Assembly (NCBI GenBank): GCA_900660155.1
Contig: CABFPE010000021.1
Span: 1,205,527-1,269,526, forward strand
Source of the DNA: Hofstenia miamia
Taxonomy: Eukaryota > Xenacoelomorpha > Acoela > Hofsteniidae
Reading direction: 5' to 3'
Length of the DNA stretch: 64,000 nucleotides
Every line of letters begins with the position of its first letter. The stretch's first letter is position 1. The position numbers and the translations under genes were made by a program. Of the stretch, positions 49,191 to 61,709 are shown piece by piece. The notes under the pieces are model-generated. The model was not told the DNA's origin and did no database searches. It worked only from the letters and a program-made list of their open reading frames with translations.

Positions 49191-49885
49191 TAGCAAATCC
49201 TAAATGCTTATCGCAAACTTGTTCAATTATTAACGAGAATTCAATCCTACCGGAATCACAAGCTCCAAAGACGCCTGAGAGCTTCATTCTTATTCGTAAA
49301 TATACTATAAAAATGCACTACAAAATAAAAAGCAAAATGAATTGATGAATGCTAAACAAATAAGCAAGAAGCTGGAATCAACTGAAAAAAACCAAAGAAA
49401 AACTTTAAGAAAAGTTAGTAAAAACATGCATGTGAGAAAAGAATAAGGCTTCAAACAAAAATCAACATGAGCCTAAAATGATTACAAGTAACTCACCAAG
49501 TGCGGTCGAAGCTAAAACACAAAAGTGCCTTTAAGGATTCTGGATATGTTTTTGCTACAAAAGAAAGGCACAATATGTAGTTCGTTCCAACCCCTAATTT
49601 ATTGAAATACTTTCTCTTCAAAGATTTAAGCTTACCTAGCATTTATGATAGAAAGAAGGCCTTCGCAATAAAATCTCTTCAAAAATTATAACGCATGTTT
49701 AGACTAATCGAGGACTGAATTAGGAATGCACGGTATGAACTGCTTTTTGAAAAAACTAAGCAAACTTTTCATTCTAATTAATAAAAAAAGAGACTGGTGT
49801 TCTTAAAAAACTATGTGCATTTAAGGTGTTGTAAAAAACTAAATGCGACTGCTGGTTTATCAAAATAACTGATAAAGAAACTATT

Positions 49886-50537
49886 GCTGTTCGTCCCAAC
49901 CTACTTTAACCGGATTAACCGGACCGGAATTTAAACAGGTTTTAACCGGATGCTTAAAAAACTGATGTTCAACATCATATCGTCAATAATATCCTCTTCT
50001 CATTTACCTATTTTTCAATTTTAGGGAATTTTGCGGCATATTCTCGTCTCTTAATAGGCTATATTATACCTATATCTACATTATGATTATGAAGTAAGCA
50101 TTATTGACAATGATCGTAGTCTATCAAAATTTTAATGAAGAAAATATATACTCAAATGGTGTTGATGAATGAGAATTAAATAATAAATTTAGAATTTTAT
50201 GAATAAATTGAAATCTAGTCTATATAACAACTATATAGCATGTATCCTTTCCCACAAATTTGATATTTTTTAAAATGGTGCACGAATTATTGCAATTGTA
50301 GAATTTGAAAGGCGAAAATGTAGAGTAGGACTAGAATTACAATAGGAATCTTTGCACCCTTTCCTACAATTTCTATTGTTTTCTAATACCGCAATCATTG
50401 TAATCAATAAATTTAAAAAATCAGAGATAGAATTACTTAACCGGATTTTAACCTGATTAACTGGCTCCTATAGATTAAGCGGCTTTAACCGGACCGGACC
50501 GGTTTACCCGGTTTTAACCTGACCGGATCCAGCACCA
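49886..50537. mobile_element. Nonautonomous DNA element with TTAACCGG subterminal repeats
   Basis: A 12-base direct repeat AAAGAAACTATT lies at 49874-49885 and 50538-50549. Inside, both ends are packed with TTAACCGG/CCGGTTAA-type words (49901-49960 and 50438-50530) in largely opposite orientation, while the 480-bp centre is AT-rich and non-coding. Terminal GCTG is shared in inverse (CAGC near 50530). Subterminal motif arrays of this sort are typical of transposase-binding sites in nonautonomous elements; superfamily is unclear. Confidence 0.6.
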
Positions 50538-50768
50538 AAAGAAACTATTTTACAGATATGACAAATATCATTTCAATAGTAAAATTTGAAAACTTTAATG
50601 CAAAAATTTTCACTTGCCCTTAGAAAATAATACATTTATTGGTGAAGCCGTTTTTCCCATCTCGTTAACAACAGTTGCTAAAATCTAATCAGTTGCTTCA
50701 CCCCAATCCCAAACAATTTGAAAAAGCAGAACAAACAATTTCAAGAGTTTAACAATTGAATTTATTAC

Positions 50769-50878
50769 CTGGACGTTTTCGCTCGTGGATTTAGGAAAGG
50801 CTGTGGGTTTGTAAGTAGGCAGCGGTGGACTGGATGCTAAACTTGATTCGCTTCCACTCCTCGAGCTTAGCTTATTTT
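50769..50878 (-). CDS. CDKL5-like kinase, tail exon
   Basis: After ACACATTTTTAG, with two bases completing the previous codon, the frame reads NKLSSRSGSESSLASSPPLP and then TYKPTAFPKSTSENVQ, ending at CAG|GTAATA in phase 0. Ser/Pro-rich disordered sequence with an RSGSES phosphorylation-like context. Phase agrees with the exons at 54078-53842 and 45259-45152. Confidence 0.68.
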
Positions 50879-53841
50879 CTAAAAATGTGTAAAATTAATG
50901 TTGAGTAACTCTTTAGTTTACAACCCCATAAACACAAACAGTTCACTATAAACATGTCTGTCCTACGAAATGGTTGATACATAATAAACAAATTCTGCAA
51001 TATTCCCCTTTCCATTATCACAGTATTTCAATATTAAAACATATATTTTATTGCTAAAATTTTGAATTAAATTTGGATTAAATTTTCACTTGAGAAAAGC
51101 ATCTTGATGAAAATAATTGCAAAAAACTAATGCATTAAGTTCCAGAATTCCAAAGATATGAAAACAAATGATATTCTATTTTTATCCAAACGACAAATGG
51201 TTTAAAGACGGCCATTTTAAGAGTATTAACCATTTCAATTTTTGACGTATGGCATGTTTGTCTTTTATAATCTAAAATAAAAAACTTCTAAATAAGCGCG
51301 TATATATGTGAGAAATATTTTACGTCTGGCAATGTTTTGCACAAAATCAGCTCATTTCGGTACCCAGGGTTTTTACTTGGTTGGTAAGCGTTTTATAAAC
51401 ACTGCTATAATAGTCACTATTTCCATCGCTGTCATCTTAATTTCTTTTCTTAAAAATTTGCGCCAACCTTCAAAAGAATGCTTTAAAAACAGTAAATGAG
51501 ACCTTGGTTAAAATCTAGAGTCCTAAATTATTACAACTCAATTTTAGAATTTGAATAAACTTTAGGAAACATGTAACCTACTAAATCGAATGAGGTTAAA
51601 CAAGGGCAATATTGAGAGGATCCTAGAAAAACGTAAGGAAAATTCATTTTAAACGATGTTTAAAATGGCTCACTACCTGATTAAAGTTAAAAATGTCAAA
51701 ATATTTGGTAAGCAAGAGAACGAAAATCAGAAAATTTATCAAGCCTTTTTTAAATAACGATATGGTGGTACGAAATAAAAATTAGTACTCGAATACTTCT
51801 GTTAAAACACAAAAGAATTTAGTTTGTAAGCAGCAAACATGCAAACGCGCTAAATTAACGAGTGTTTTTCAGGTACTGTTCAAACATTCGAAAACAGTTG
51901 AATGATAATCGAAAAGTGAAGTGTTATGAACACGATCTCAACTGGCGCACAAATAAATTAATAATTTTATAAAAATAATAACATTTGATTACGCGGTGTT
52001 ACCTGCGGCAATAGTATATTTCCATTCCATTAACTTAAACGACATTGCCGACTAGGACCGATTGTTATCAATGTCAAATAGCCTCTGCTGCGATGATTGA
52101 TTAGAATTTTTACGATTGGATATGGATTTATAAACAGAATTAGTGATATGGAATTCTGCTCATTGAACTAATCTTTAGTTCATAATTAAATGAAATTTTG
52201 AATATTTATTCAATCAGAAGAACAAACAACATTATCTGTTAATTGGCTTCGTTTTTGCAAGCCACCAACCACTACCATACTATGTTTCTAATAAGAAACC
52301 ATATATTTGTAAAAATTAATCGTTTCTGTTTATTAGGATTTCCATCGGAATTTCTCAGAAATAAACTAAACTTAACAGACTGCTGCGGTATATTGAGAAA
52401 TGTCAAAATAGTGAGTTACTTTTACATAAATTATAAATTTAAAAACTCGTGAGATAATTAATAAAAACAACCCCTAAAAGGGACAAGGCAAATTTTTTAT
52501 TCCAATAAAAAATGTTTTCATTCTCTTAAATTAGGTTAGACTACGTGATTGATCACGCGTGATCTGTCACATTTTGATTAAATCGCACATCTAACCACCG
52601 AGATAACTAGCGATGTGTTACCAATCACGTAGTCTAACCGTAGCCTTAGTAATTGACTAAGCTCAATTGCTATATATTACAAATATATTATAACAAAATC
52701 GAATTATCAATTTTGAGTAAAAAACGTATAATATTAAACAAAATATCCAGCAAAGTCACTGGAACTTCCACTTCTTGCACGCATGAATGATTTTCCTCGA
52801 CTGCATAGACGATGCACTCCCATCTCTTATGAAAATGAATTGTAATATCACGCAAATAAAACTAATTTTTATCGCTTACAGAAATGCACCACTTACTATT
52901 GTTAAAATGGCTTGCTCTATCTTTTAAATAATATATGCAGTTGGTGTCATAGCATTAAAATATATGACGAAGAAGCTAAATTTGTCATTTGTGGAAACAC
53001 CCACGCATAATTCGTCTTCTCAAAAACGAAAATACGGATATATCATTTTTTAAAATCATTCAACCGATAATAGCTTGTAGGTTGAGTGAATTCGTAGCCG
53101 AACTCAGAATTGCTGTTTATAATTGACCTCCAATGTTTAATATAACCATCATAACTATTGAAAGAGAGTCCATACTACTAAAACTTTATGTTCATTATTA
53201 ATTAGTCCAGGAGTTACCCTTACAATAATGGAAAGTAGCTAAAAATAATTATATAAACAACTACTGCTATAAAATGAATGTGGTTTAAACTCTTTATGGT
53301 ATTAGATTAAGATGAGCATACACTACAAATTTTTATTGTTTCTTTAAGAAATCGCAATTAAAATCGTTTATCATCTGTATTTCATTAAGTAAATCAGAGT
53401 TACAAATCGCAGAAACCGCCGAATATTTGACAGATGACAAATTATCACTTGGCATAAATTCGATCGTAGTAGCGACTTGCAAACTCTAATTACGCATTGA
53501 TTTACATCGCTGAGGCATTCTAATTGCATAATTTGAAGTTGAATTATTTTAAGTTCAATTATTGGCAATTTAAGAATTTATTGGATACTTGAAGTTAGAA
53601 ATTAAGTAATAGTGTTGATATTGTATACACTGTCTACTATAAACAGATTACTTTTGACAAAGGTTAAAATTCAATTGCGACATAATATATCTTTAGGCGG
53701 TTAAATATAGCAAATAATTAACACTGACATTGAAAATGTCTGACAGTGAAAATATACCACCAGATTTGAAATAAATTTATTTAAGAAATCGAACTAGTGA
53801 TATAGGAATTAAGCTGATGAAGCTATCGTAGTATTCAATAC
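50879..53841. other. Intron, about 3 kb
   Basis: No exon recognised. Contains the short palindromic element at 52534-52639. Confidence 0.5.
52534..52639. mobile_element. 106-bp element with perfect 18-bp inverted ends
   Basis: GGTTAGACTACGTGATTG at 52534-52551 is the exact inverse of 52622-52639. The interior contains further near-palindromes (GATCACGCGTGATC; AATCGCACATC against GCGATGTG). No coding potential and no clear target duplication. It may be a tiny foldback element or part of a larger repeat family, and RNA from either strand could form a long hairpin. Confidence 0.65.
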
Positions 53842-54078
53842 CTTTCAAAGATGACTGATCATCATCGGCAAAAGGTATGGCATCTGGGGAATCTGGCGGA
53901 CCCTCGGTTGGAGTTGGTGGTGGCGAAGAAAAACAATTGGCAGTTGACGCTCGTAGCACCTTCTTCTTGCATGGACTTGTTTTCTCTGTAGTGGAAACAT
54001 CAACCGAACTTTGTGACCCAGACTTGCACCAGAAGTTGTTAATTGTTTCTTGAATTAGCGACGTCGAACGTCCACCGC
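53842..54078 (-). CDS. CDKL5-like kinase, tail exon
   Basis: A 237-base exon between TTCTATCATAG and AAAG|GTATTG. It reads GGRSTSLIQETINNFWCKSG, then SQSSVDVSTTEKTSPCKKKV, LRASTANCFSSPPPTPTEGP and PDSPDAIPFADDDQSSLK. The middle has a PPPTPTEGPPDSP proline-directed cluster. Phases at both ends match the neighbouring exons (one base in from upstream, one base out). Long disordered Ser/Thr/Pro tails characterise CDKL5, where they hold localisation and regulatory sites; no individual motif can be matched with certainty. Confidence 0.72.
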
Positions 54079-54506
54079 CTATGATAGAAACAATAGTTAC
54101 GCTAGCTTAAGAGAGCCTAACTTATGTATGAATGTACATTTATATGCAAGCAATTTTCTGTAGATTCCTTAAAATTTCAGAACTTATCTTCATCAAAATG
54201 TCTACCGACATTGGTAGCAAGTAACAAAAGAATCATGGTTCATTCACCCTTGATTTACTCAAGGTTGCAACTACGAACAATGTGTTTTATCAGTAATATC
54301 TTCTATTCTTGAAGTGGATCTAGAGTTCTACTCTTAACAATTGAGAGAATTGGAAGAGCTTCAAATTAAAACATTGCTGTAACCACTTTAACTTCGAATT
54401 GAATTCTACAACAAACGGTTAGAATTCAATGAAAAAATATAGGAAACATTAACCTGAGAAATTACATTTACTATTTACATGAATGATTCAAATACATAAG
54501 ATGTAC

Positions 54507-54670
54507 CGGAAAACGAAGTAGTAGATGTGTTAGACTTTGTTTCAAAAGTGAACTGACGTGAAATTGTAGGTCTAAGAGTATTATCCTGCGGACATAAACT
54601 CTCCATGGAGTCAGCTGATTGAATGAGTGAGTCAACATGAAGAGAGCTGGAACCATTCACACGACGTGAA
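54507..54670 (-). CDS. CDKL5-like kinase, first tail exon
   Basis: Acceptor TTTCTTTAG and donor CCG|GTACAT bound a 164-base exon. It reads SRRVNGSSSLHVDSLIQSAD, then SMESLCPQDNTLRPTISRQF and TFETKSNTSTTSFS. It takes one base to complete a Ser codon from the kinase-domain exon upstream and gives one base to a Gly codon downstream. RPTISR and SRRVNGSSS are basic-directed Ser/Thr contexts. No domain. Confidence 0.72.
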
Positions 54671-54919
54671 CTAAAGAAAGAGAAATATTCGTTATACATT
54701 TTAAATAAGAATTAAGAATAAATTATTTAGAGTGGGCTATGACGTAATGTGGAGTTTTATTATTATATTTATATGAAGAGACAACTTTCTTGAATTTTTT
54801 AGAAAGACAAGAAAAAAATCAATATTGTGGAAAAATATTTGGACTTCAAAATACTTATCAAACTAAACGATGTATCAGATGTTTCTACATCTTAGATTTA
54901 AAGTAATGTACAATAATGG

Positions 54920-55065
54920 ATTCCTCCTTTGGGCCGAGACGCACCTCTGGTGAAAATTTGAGGTCAATCTATCTATTACTTTTTCTGTAAAGTTGCTAAA
55001 AGACAAATAGACAAACAAACCAACGCTACCAAAAACATAACCTCCTTGGCGGAGGTAATTAATGA
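54920..55065. repeat. CCTCCTTGGCGGAGGTAAT-type repeat
   Basis: The segment has GC-richer blocks, an AAACAAACAAAC-like stretch (near 55008) and ends in the short palindrome ACCTCCTTGGCGGAGGT (55039-55056). This kind of sequence recurs in many invertebrate genomes as a dispersed nonautonomous repeat. It lies in the intron between kinase exons. Confidence 0.4.
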
Positions 55066-55615
55066 TAATTGGGGAAGAAGAGTTATTTAATGATATACAG
55101 CGTAGTTATAATGTCAGTAAAAAAGAAGAGGCTATAAATAGCCTAAATATACATGGATAATTAATTTCAGCTGCGTTTAGATTGTAATAAAGCTAAACTA
55201 TCAAAATCATGATAAATTAGGCTAACAAAAAAGTCATTTTGAAATGTGAGCAAATTGGATTTTTTCATAAGCAGAAAGAAAAAGTATTTGGATTAGTAAA
55301 CCAATAAAAACATAATCAATACACTTTTTCTGTATCTAGCAAACTAATCAGTTGATGGTAAATGTCCACTGTTGTAGCTATGTCAAGTTTAAGGGGTGCG
55401 GTATAAAATAAACTGGAAAGACAATGAAATCTATAATAAAACTACTAAAAGTGCAGTGAAACTTTTTAAAAGCAAAACTTTCCATTCACTTCTAGATCTA
55501 GATGACTTCTTTTCCTATCAATATAATACAAGAATACTTCTTAGCTGATGTTTACAACTCTCTTTACAATGAGAATAATGGAAAAATTAGCAGGCATATT
55601 TTCAACAACACTTAC

Positions 55616-55722
55616 GATTCTGACAGGGGATTTCTATCAAGAGCGACTTCCAAAAGGAATGCTTTATGCTGCAAACATTGACCAATGGCATATCTTTCAT
55701 ACGCATCTAGTTCAAGCATTCG
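55616..55722 (-). CDS. CDKL5-like kinase, end of kinase domain (subdomain XI)
   Basis: On minus, TTCACTTTAG precedes 107 bases that end at GAATC|GTAAGT. They read RMLELDAYERYAIGQCLQHK and then AFLLEVALDRNPLSE. This is the C-lobe end: the L-x-L-D-x-x-x-R-Y segment with the structurally important Arg, followed by the Q-C-L-x-H helix and the LDR-x-P that opens the tail in CDKL5. It starts in phase 0 after DLLK of the upstream exon and leaves two bases. The usual Pro after LD is Ala. Confidence 0.88.
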
Positions 55723-55861
55723 CTAAAGTGAAAGTTTGAAACCATGCATAAAGAATTGAATTATAATTCAAATTACAATTACTAAAACCAACTTCTAGGT
55801 CCTGGAAGACTTATGCATTAAAGCTTAAAGTAAAATCAATTTTTCATAAATATTAAGTTAC

Positions 55862-55942
55862 CTTCAGTAGATCTAGCATTGCACGTGATATGGACTTTGA
55901 ATAGCGCCGTTCCACTGAATTGAACGAGGTTGTGACGGGAAA
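55862..55942 (-). CDS. CDKL5-like kinase, subdomain X exon
   Basis: A 27-codon phase-0 exon between ATAATTTTTTTAG and AAG|GTAACT reads FPVTTSFNSVERRYSKSISR and then AMLDLLK. It aligns with the FP-x-V ... S-(L/V)-E-R-R-Y ... LLDLMK region of CDKL5, just before the LLKLDP segment. Its acceptor is the first of five copies in a 67-bp tandem repeat that occupies the adjoining intron end. Confidence 0.92.
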
Positions 55943-56273
55943 CTAAAAAAATTATGGTTAAAATATAGTAGTTGGAAATTGAACAATTAGTTACTACAAA
56001 TAGATAAACTAAAAAAAATTATGGTTAAAATATAGTAGTTGGAAATTGAACAATTAGTTACTACAAATAGATAAACTAAAAAAAATTATGGTTAAAATAT
56101 AGTAGTTGGAAATTGAACAATTAGTTACTACAAATAGATAAACTAAAAAAAATTATGGTTAAAATATAGTAGTTGGAAATTGAACAATTAGTTACTACAA
56201 ATAGATAAACTAAAAAAAATTATGGTTAAAATATAGTAGTTGGAAATTGAACAATTAGTTACTACAAATAGAT
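55941..56273. repeat. 67-bp tandem repeat, five copies, each with a splice-acceptor-like end
   Basis: Units start AACTAAAAAAAATTATGGTT at 55941 (one A shorter), 56007, 56074, 56141 and 56208, and are otherwise identical. Read on minus, each unit ends ACCATAATTTTTTTTAG, so the acceptor of the exon at 55942 exists in five copies. Near identity suggests a recent expansion. Confidence 0.95.
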
Positions 56274-59200
56274 TTGCAATTATTGAATGTAAGAAACCAT
56301 ATATATTTGGAATGTTTTTTCAGAAACTTCAAAATGTCAAACATAGGCGTTGCATATTATTCAAATCAGCCACATATTAGGGAACTAGAAAGATTTTTCT
56401 TAAATAAGGAATGTTTGCAATAGCTTTAGCTCTCTATACAACATTTTTTGGAAAGTTGTTCTTTTCTAGATTTTGTTGGGTATCAATAATTGAGTTTTTC
56501 ATTCCCCTTGGTTTTAACAGAAAACCTATTTCAATACACAAGCTTTGCCGTCTGTTTTAAGAGGCATAAATAAAAAATAATTAAAAAGTGAAATAGTTTG
56601 ATTGTAGAAAATGTTTATTGACAAAACAGTAAGCGAGCACGTGGTGTTGTGTTTAAATACAAAGTATAGAGGAAATTTGTTTAAATAATGAAACATATGA
56701 TATCTGTCATTACCCTATGAATCAGTACATGCGACTACTATCACTGAACAAACTTTACAGCAGTAATCATAGCATCAAGTAAACACTGACTCGTAGGCGC
56801 GAAAGATAACTGGAGTGTAGGCATCTTCAATCATTGATTTAAATCAACAATATAACATTCATGCTATTTGAGAAGAAATGTGTTACATGATGGTTGATAG
56901 AAACAAAGTCTCTACATATCAGAGTATCGAAAAGTATTTAGAAAAAAAACAAGTAATTCAATTTCAAATAGTTTGATAGCATTATGAAAATCACTAATCT
57001 TTGTAGTTATAACAATCAAAACTTTTTCAATAGTGTGAATATCGTTTTACTTATGAGGGTTTAAGATTAGCAGAATTGCTGCCTTAATATCGATTTTTTT
57101 ATTGTCATAGTGAAAAAAGTGATATTGCTTCATCAAATATTTAAAACGCAATCAAAGGAATCCAACATGTCAATTAAGTATAATATTAAACCACTTGAAA
57201 GCGGGGGTGGTAAAAAATATATTGTATTTAAATATATTGGCAATAACTAAATACATTATATTTATGTTTGTGATAAAACGATGCAATATATTTTTTTTGA
57301 GAAAAATATTGGAATTCGAAAAATATAACTTTGAATTTAAAAAATATATTGTCCGAAATTCAATAAACAGGAGACCGTAAATTGCAATATTTGAAACATG
57401 CTTTTTCTCCGAAAATATATTCTTAAAGAAAAGTATTTTTTCCAATATATTTAATTATTCATTTTCCAGTTTAAAAATAAAATTATTTTTCAAAAAAATC
57501 ATTTAAATATATTTTTTACCATCTCTGGTTGAAAATACCTCTGAGAAGCATTAAACATGTATTTTCAAGTAACAGCTATCCACATGTACAATACTTGAGT
57601 ATCAAGTGCCTGGTCAATTCTCTACCTCTTGTTTCATTTTCAAATTTTTCAAAAAGAACTTAAGTAAGTTACCTTTTTTATGATAGAACGTATTTAAAGA
57701 TTTTGCTAGAAGAATACATAACATTTCTACGAAAGGAATTAAAAATGGGTCTTCATGATAATCAAAATGAAAGCTATGATCTCAAACACCTCAAAATATT
57801 TAGTTGGGATGAAATGAGTTGCCCTGGTTTCACAAAAGAATGCATATCAAATTATACAGAATTCAATGAACTTGGAATAGGCCAAAGTATTGCAAATGGT
57901 AAGAAAAATATTTCTAAAGCAAATTCTTGATAGTCCACTGAAGACGTGAATGGCATATGGGCTAACAGAAATTTCAATTCTATTCCAGAACGACGAAGCG
58001 TAACGCTGCTCGATTAATTATCAAAACAAATCATCAGAGGAAAATTATTTGTTTATTCTTCTGAAATTTAATTTCCACTTTCGCTGAATGTATTAATAGC
58101 AGCGAACGATTCCATTGGTTGAACAGCTTTAGTGATGACATCAAATGCGCGCGCATCGCCTTTTGAAAGATAAAGCAAATGAGAACTGAAAACAGTTTTC
58201 ACTATATTGGCATTAGTTGGTATATAAGTTTTAAGGATAAAGAAATATTGGAAGACGGGCTGCATTCAAATTAAAAAAATTATTCATTTAGTTTCCATAT
58301 ATATATAGTTACAAGATTTAGCAGTCAACATTAGAACGAATTTTGACCGCTACTAATAAAATCGATTAAAATCATAAAAGGAAAGTTAGGCTTATGCTTG
58401 TTTCACGCATATTTATTGCAAAATACCATACACAATGCAAAGTATTTATTTTTAACAAAAATTAGATACAAGGACGATACACAATTTAAACCTCTGAATG
58501 ACATGAGTCAGGATAAGGAATTTGATTTAAACAATATTTTCTTTCTACATACGTTCAAATCTATGTTTTTATAGCAAATTTAGAACCAATATACTGTCTG
58601 AAAGAACAGGCATTGACGAAATTTGTTGCAAAATCTTCAAATATCTCCCGGGCTTTAGGAAATTAATCAGGTTTTACACAAGATAATCTGGTTGAAAACA
58701 ATCAAATCAAAGGCATGCTAATATCTCCAAAACTGATTTCACGACATAGTCTACTTTATAAGAGCAATACAATATTCTGCTGGTTAAAGGGTTTGAACTG
58801 CGCTCGTCTCAGTCCAAGAATACTTCTAAGGTAAAAATTATTATAAATTTTTGAATTTCACATATTGATAAGTCCCAAATTGGTTTTGAAAGCTTGGATT
58901 TAGCAGTGGTGTAATTTGGATTTTTCTAGCATAAAGAGAATTCTCCATGCACTAATTTGGTCTGATAATTTCCATTCCTGGTGAGAACCTAATGATATCA
59001 GATTGGGTAACATTTTGAACATTCAATATTTGAATGTTTTCTTTCACGTTGAGCAATGCGATTTTCTTATAACTTTCAATAAAGTACATCACAATCCATT
59101 GAATCCCCACCATTTTCAGGTTACTCAGGAACAAGATTGGCCAAAACGCTGAAGAACATTTAAGCTGACAATCGCCGTTAACTCTTCCAGACACAAACTT

Positions 59201-59581
59201 TTGAGGGAAATAAATTCCCGTCAGGGCCAACCATTTATTAATTAATTATCATTTTGTGATACAAACTACCTAGAAAACTCATATAAAAACATATATTGAA
59301 ATTCAATTAATATTTAACGTTTGAGGTGGTACAAATTTGGTTCAATTTAGGTACCAGAAAAGATATCACAGAAATTCTCATATCACGCAAATAATAAAAT
59401 GATTGAATTGCTGTTAGTAACAAGCTTGTTCAACTTCGTTGAAAGATACAAGTCTCGTTTCTTTGAGTTCTTTTCGACTTTTTAAATATTTTCCAATAAC
59501 AATAATTGTATAATATATTTCAAATTTTATAGCAAATAAATTATTAAGTACTAAAAATAGTTGAGAACAAAGATTGATTAC
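56274..59581. other. Intron, about 3.6 kb with the tandem repeat
   Basis: No exon recognised. Open frames at 57195-57445 on both strands are driven by AATATATT-rich sequence. A plus-strand 75-codon frame at 57703-57930 has balanced composition but no known motif. Confidence 0.5.
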
Positions 59582-59771
59582 CGTAAAGCCTGCAAATCGA
59601 GGATTGCTATAAAAACTTCTCCGATGCTTGTCGAGCAGAGGGCCAAGTCTATGCTGTATCACACAGAGCTGATCGTAGTCACTCTCCCCAGGGAACAGAG
59701 GACGACCATCACTTAGCTCTGGAATGAGGCAACCGGCCGACCAAACGTCTACTTCTTTACCATGCGAGCAT
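59582..59771 (-). CDS. CDKL5-like kinase, subdomains IX-X exon
   Basis: A 190-base exon reads [20 protein letters not shown], then [40 protein letters not shown] and GFT, ending at ACG|GTAATC in phase 0. DVWSAGC is subdomain [15 protein letters not shown] and FYSNPRF are the signature of the CDKL5 branch as against CDKL1-4. One base at the start completes a Gly codon from the RSPELLV exon. The acceptor (TTTATGATTAAG) has a weak pyrimidine tract. The Pro in GCLIPEL stands where small or polar residues (for example GCILGEL) are usual. Confidence 0.93.
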
Positions 59772-61709
59772 CTTAATCATAAACGTTTTCAAAACTTAAG
59801 TGCGTATTAAAATATTTTGCAATTGATTACTTGCATTCAAAAAGACTCTATGGCTCATGTTCATATTTAAATAAATAAAAGGAAGTCTTCATTTACGTAA
59901 ATAAAATTGCAAGGAAAGAGTTTAGATGATAATTCAATTACCACCTCTAATTTTACGATATTAAATAAATTTAGATCAATGACTTTGCTCTTTAAATAAA
60001 ACGCAAACGCAGCATCATAATTAAATTAAATTGAAATTAATCGATGTCGTCCGTAAATTCACAATTTAACTATTAACGGAGTGGCGAAAGGTGTCACTCA
60101 ACAAACGAAATTACCAAAAATAAGACAGACATGTTTGTTAAAGGATTTGAATAATTTGAGTAAGGTAAAGCTATTAATTACATGATAGATTCCATTTACT
60201 GAAAACCACAACAACGAGAGTTTATTAAGAAAAAGCAATGAACACATATCCCAGTATACTCTACAGATATCGCAATTAAGCTTTAGATTGTTTGTACGCG
60301 CGCCGCGTGAAACATTCCGTTTTCGAAACCGGAATGCGAATTACTATGGTTATCGATTCCTATGATTATTTTCAGAAATAATAATTTGCGGCACTTTTGA
60401 ATAGTGACAAAACAGATAAATTCAGGAACAAAGCCAGAAACAAACGCAAGCGATCCTCCTTTGGATTGAATAAATAAGTCAAAGGTAGTTATTTTGTATA
60501 CCGTTGGGTGGGGAAAACTGGCCGCATTAAACTAAGATTGTTTTTAACTTTATTCCTGTAGAGTTTATCTAATATCATTTTTGAGATGCTGCAAGAGCTC
60601 TTGTATTTTAGAGGACTATGCTTATCTGAATTGTCTGTTACAGTGACACCAACACAAACAGGAAATTCACATTCTAATACTTGTTAAGTATTCAGAAGCC
60701 TTTAGAGACAGCTACGAGAAACTACTGAAACCTTAATTGACATGAAATTAACAAGAAGTGGATTAATTAAAATTTTGTTTAAAAACAGTTTCACTTTTTC
60801 CTAGGCAGTAGCAGAAAATTGAAAAAATAATTTTGCATGCTTATTAATAATCAGAGTTAAAACAACTGTTTTTTGCGTGTTTTATTAAATGCCTTTTTTC
60901 AAATTAATATAGGAAAGTTTGGGTTTCGTCCATTCGTACTTTTATAACCGGTTTTCTAAAGAAAAAACAGCAAAACTTGCGTTTTGTTTACGTGTAAAAA
61001 AGAAGAATAAATGTTGATAAGTTTATCATCATTCAATGTTTGTTCCTATACATCTTTTTAAAAAATATTCGTACCTTGAGCTGGTGTTTTCTAAAACACA
61101 TTGTTTTAAACACCTAAAACGTTTTTTTTCTAAAAATCCACTTTTTGCCAACCCTGTTAATTATTCAATATTTTTCAACTGTAACCGAATGCATTATGGC
61201 AAATCAGGTAAAGAGAAACACCATTGCACAAACATCGAAATGAATTTTGTAAATAATCTAGTCACTATTTCTTCCAATTTAATTATAAACCATCATGCTG
61301 CAAATACGAAGTTTTCATCATATCCGAGAAATATTACAAAGTGAGACTTCTTTACAATTAAGCTCTAGCATAAACTGTGATCTGAATGCATCATTAAAAA
61401 GTAACGCAACAAGAGCAAGTTTGAGTAATATTGTTTCAAAAACAATTACTGCATTGTTGTGCAAGACCCTGTACTTTTAAATATTAACCTAAATATGATT
61501 GCTTCAATAGGAATGATATGATCGTTACGATAAATTATTTCTGCAGGGAATGCTAGAAACACCAATAAGTAAAATTTCGCGATTAAGTTAGTAATGTGGA
61601 CATCTATCTATCCCTAAAATCTATTAAATCAACAGCCACTAAACTCCTAATTGATATAAAATTAAGCATTCAGTTAAAAGATTGTTTATAATACAGTTTA
61701 TCTTTTTAC
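59772..61709. other. Intron, about 1.9 kb
   Basis: No exon recognised; a CG-containing palindrome GCGCGCCGCG lies near 60297-60306. Plus-strand frames at 61036-61480 lack motifs. Confidence 0.5.

Larger units (their letters stand above)
45260..50768. other. Large intron, about 5.5 kb
   Basis: Holds a 78-bp tandem repeat, a GCGACTTA-type repeat and a TTAACCGG-rich element (listed separately). A minus-strand reading at about 47285-47163 (PTATAPRTFTVPPYSHY) looks protein-like and ends at a stop, but its phase does not fit the flanking exons. Confidence 0.5.

Noticed and set aside
55370..55450. Strong acceptor (TTGTCTTTCCAG) followed by a reading with LKLD, considered as the kinase subdomain XI exon
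   Set aside because: The required phase hits a stop within eight codons; the true exon with LELD...RY lies at 55722-55616 and fits both phases.
57170..57445. Frames on both strands rich in Ile, Asn and Phe
   Set aside because: They arise from AATATATT-rich low-complexity DNA and have no splice or family support.
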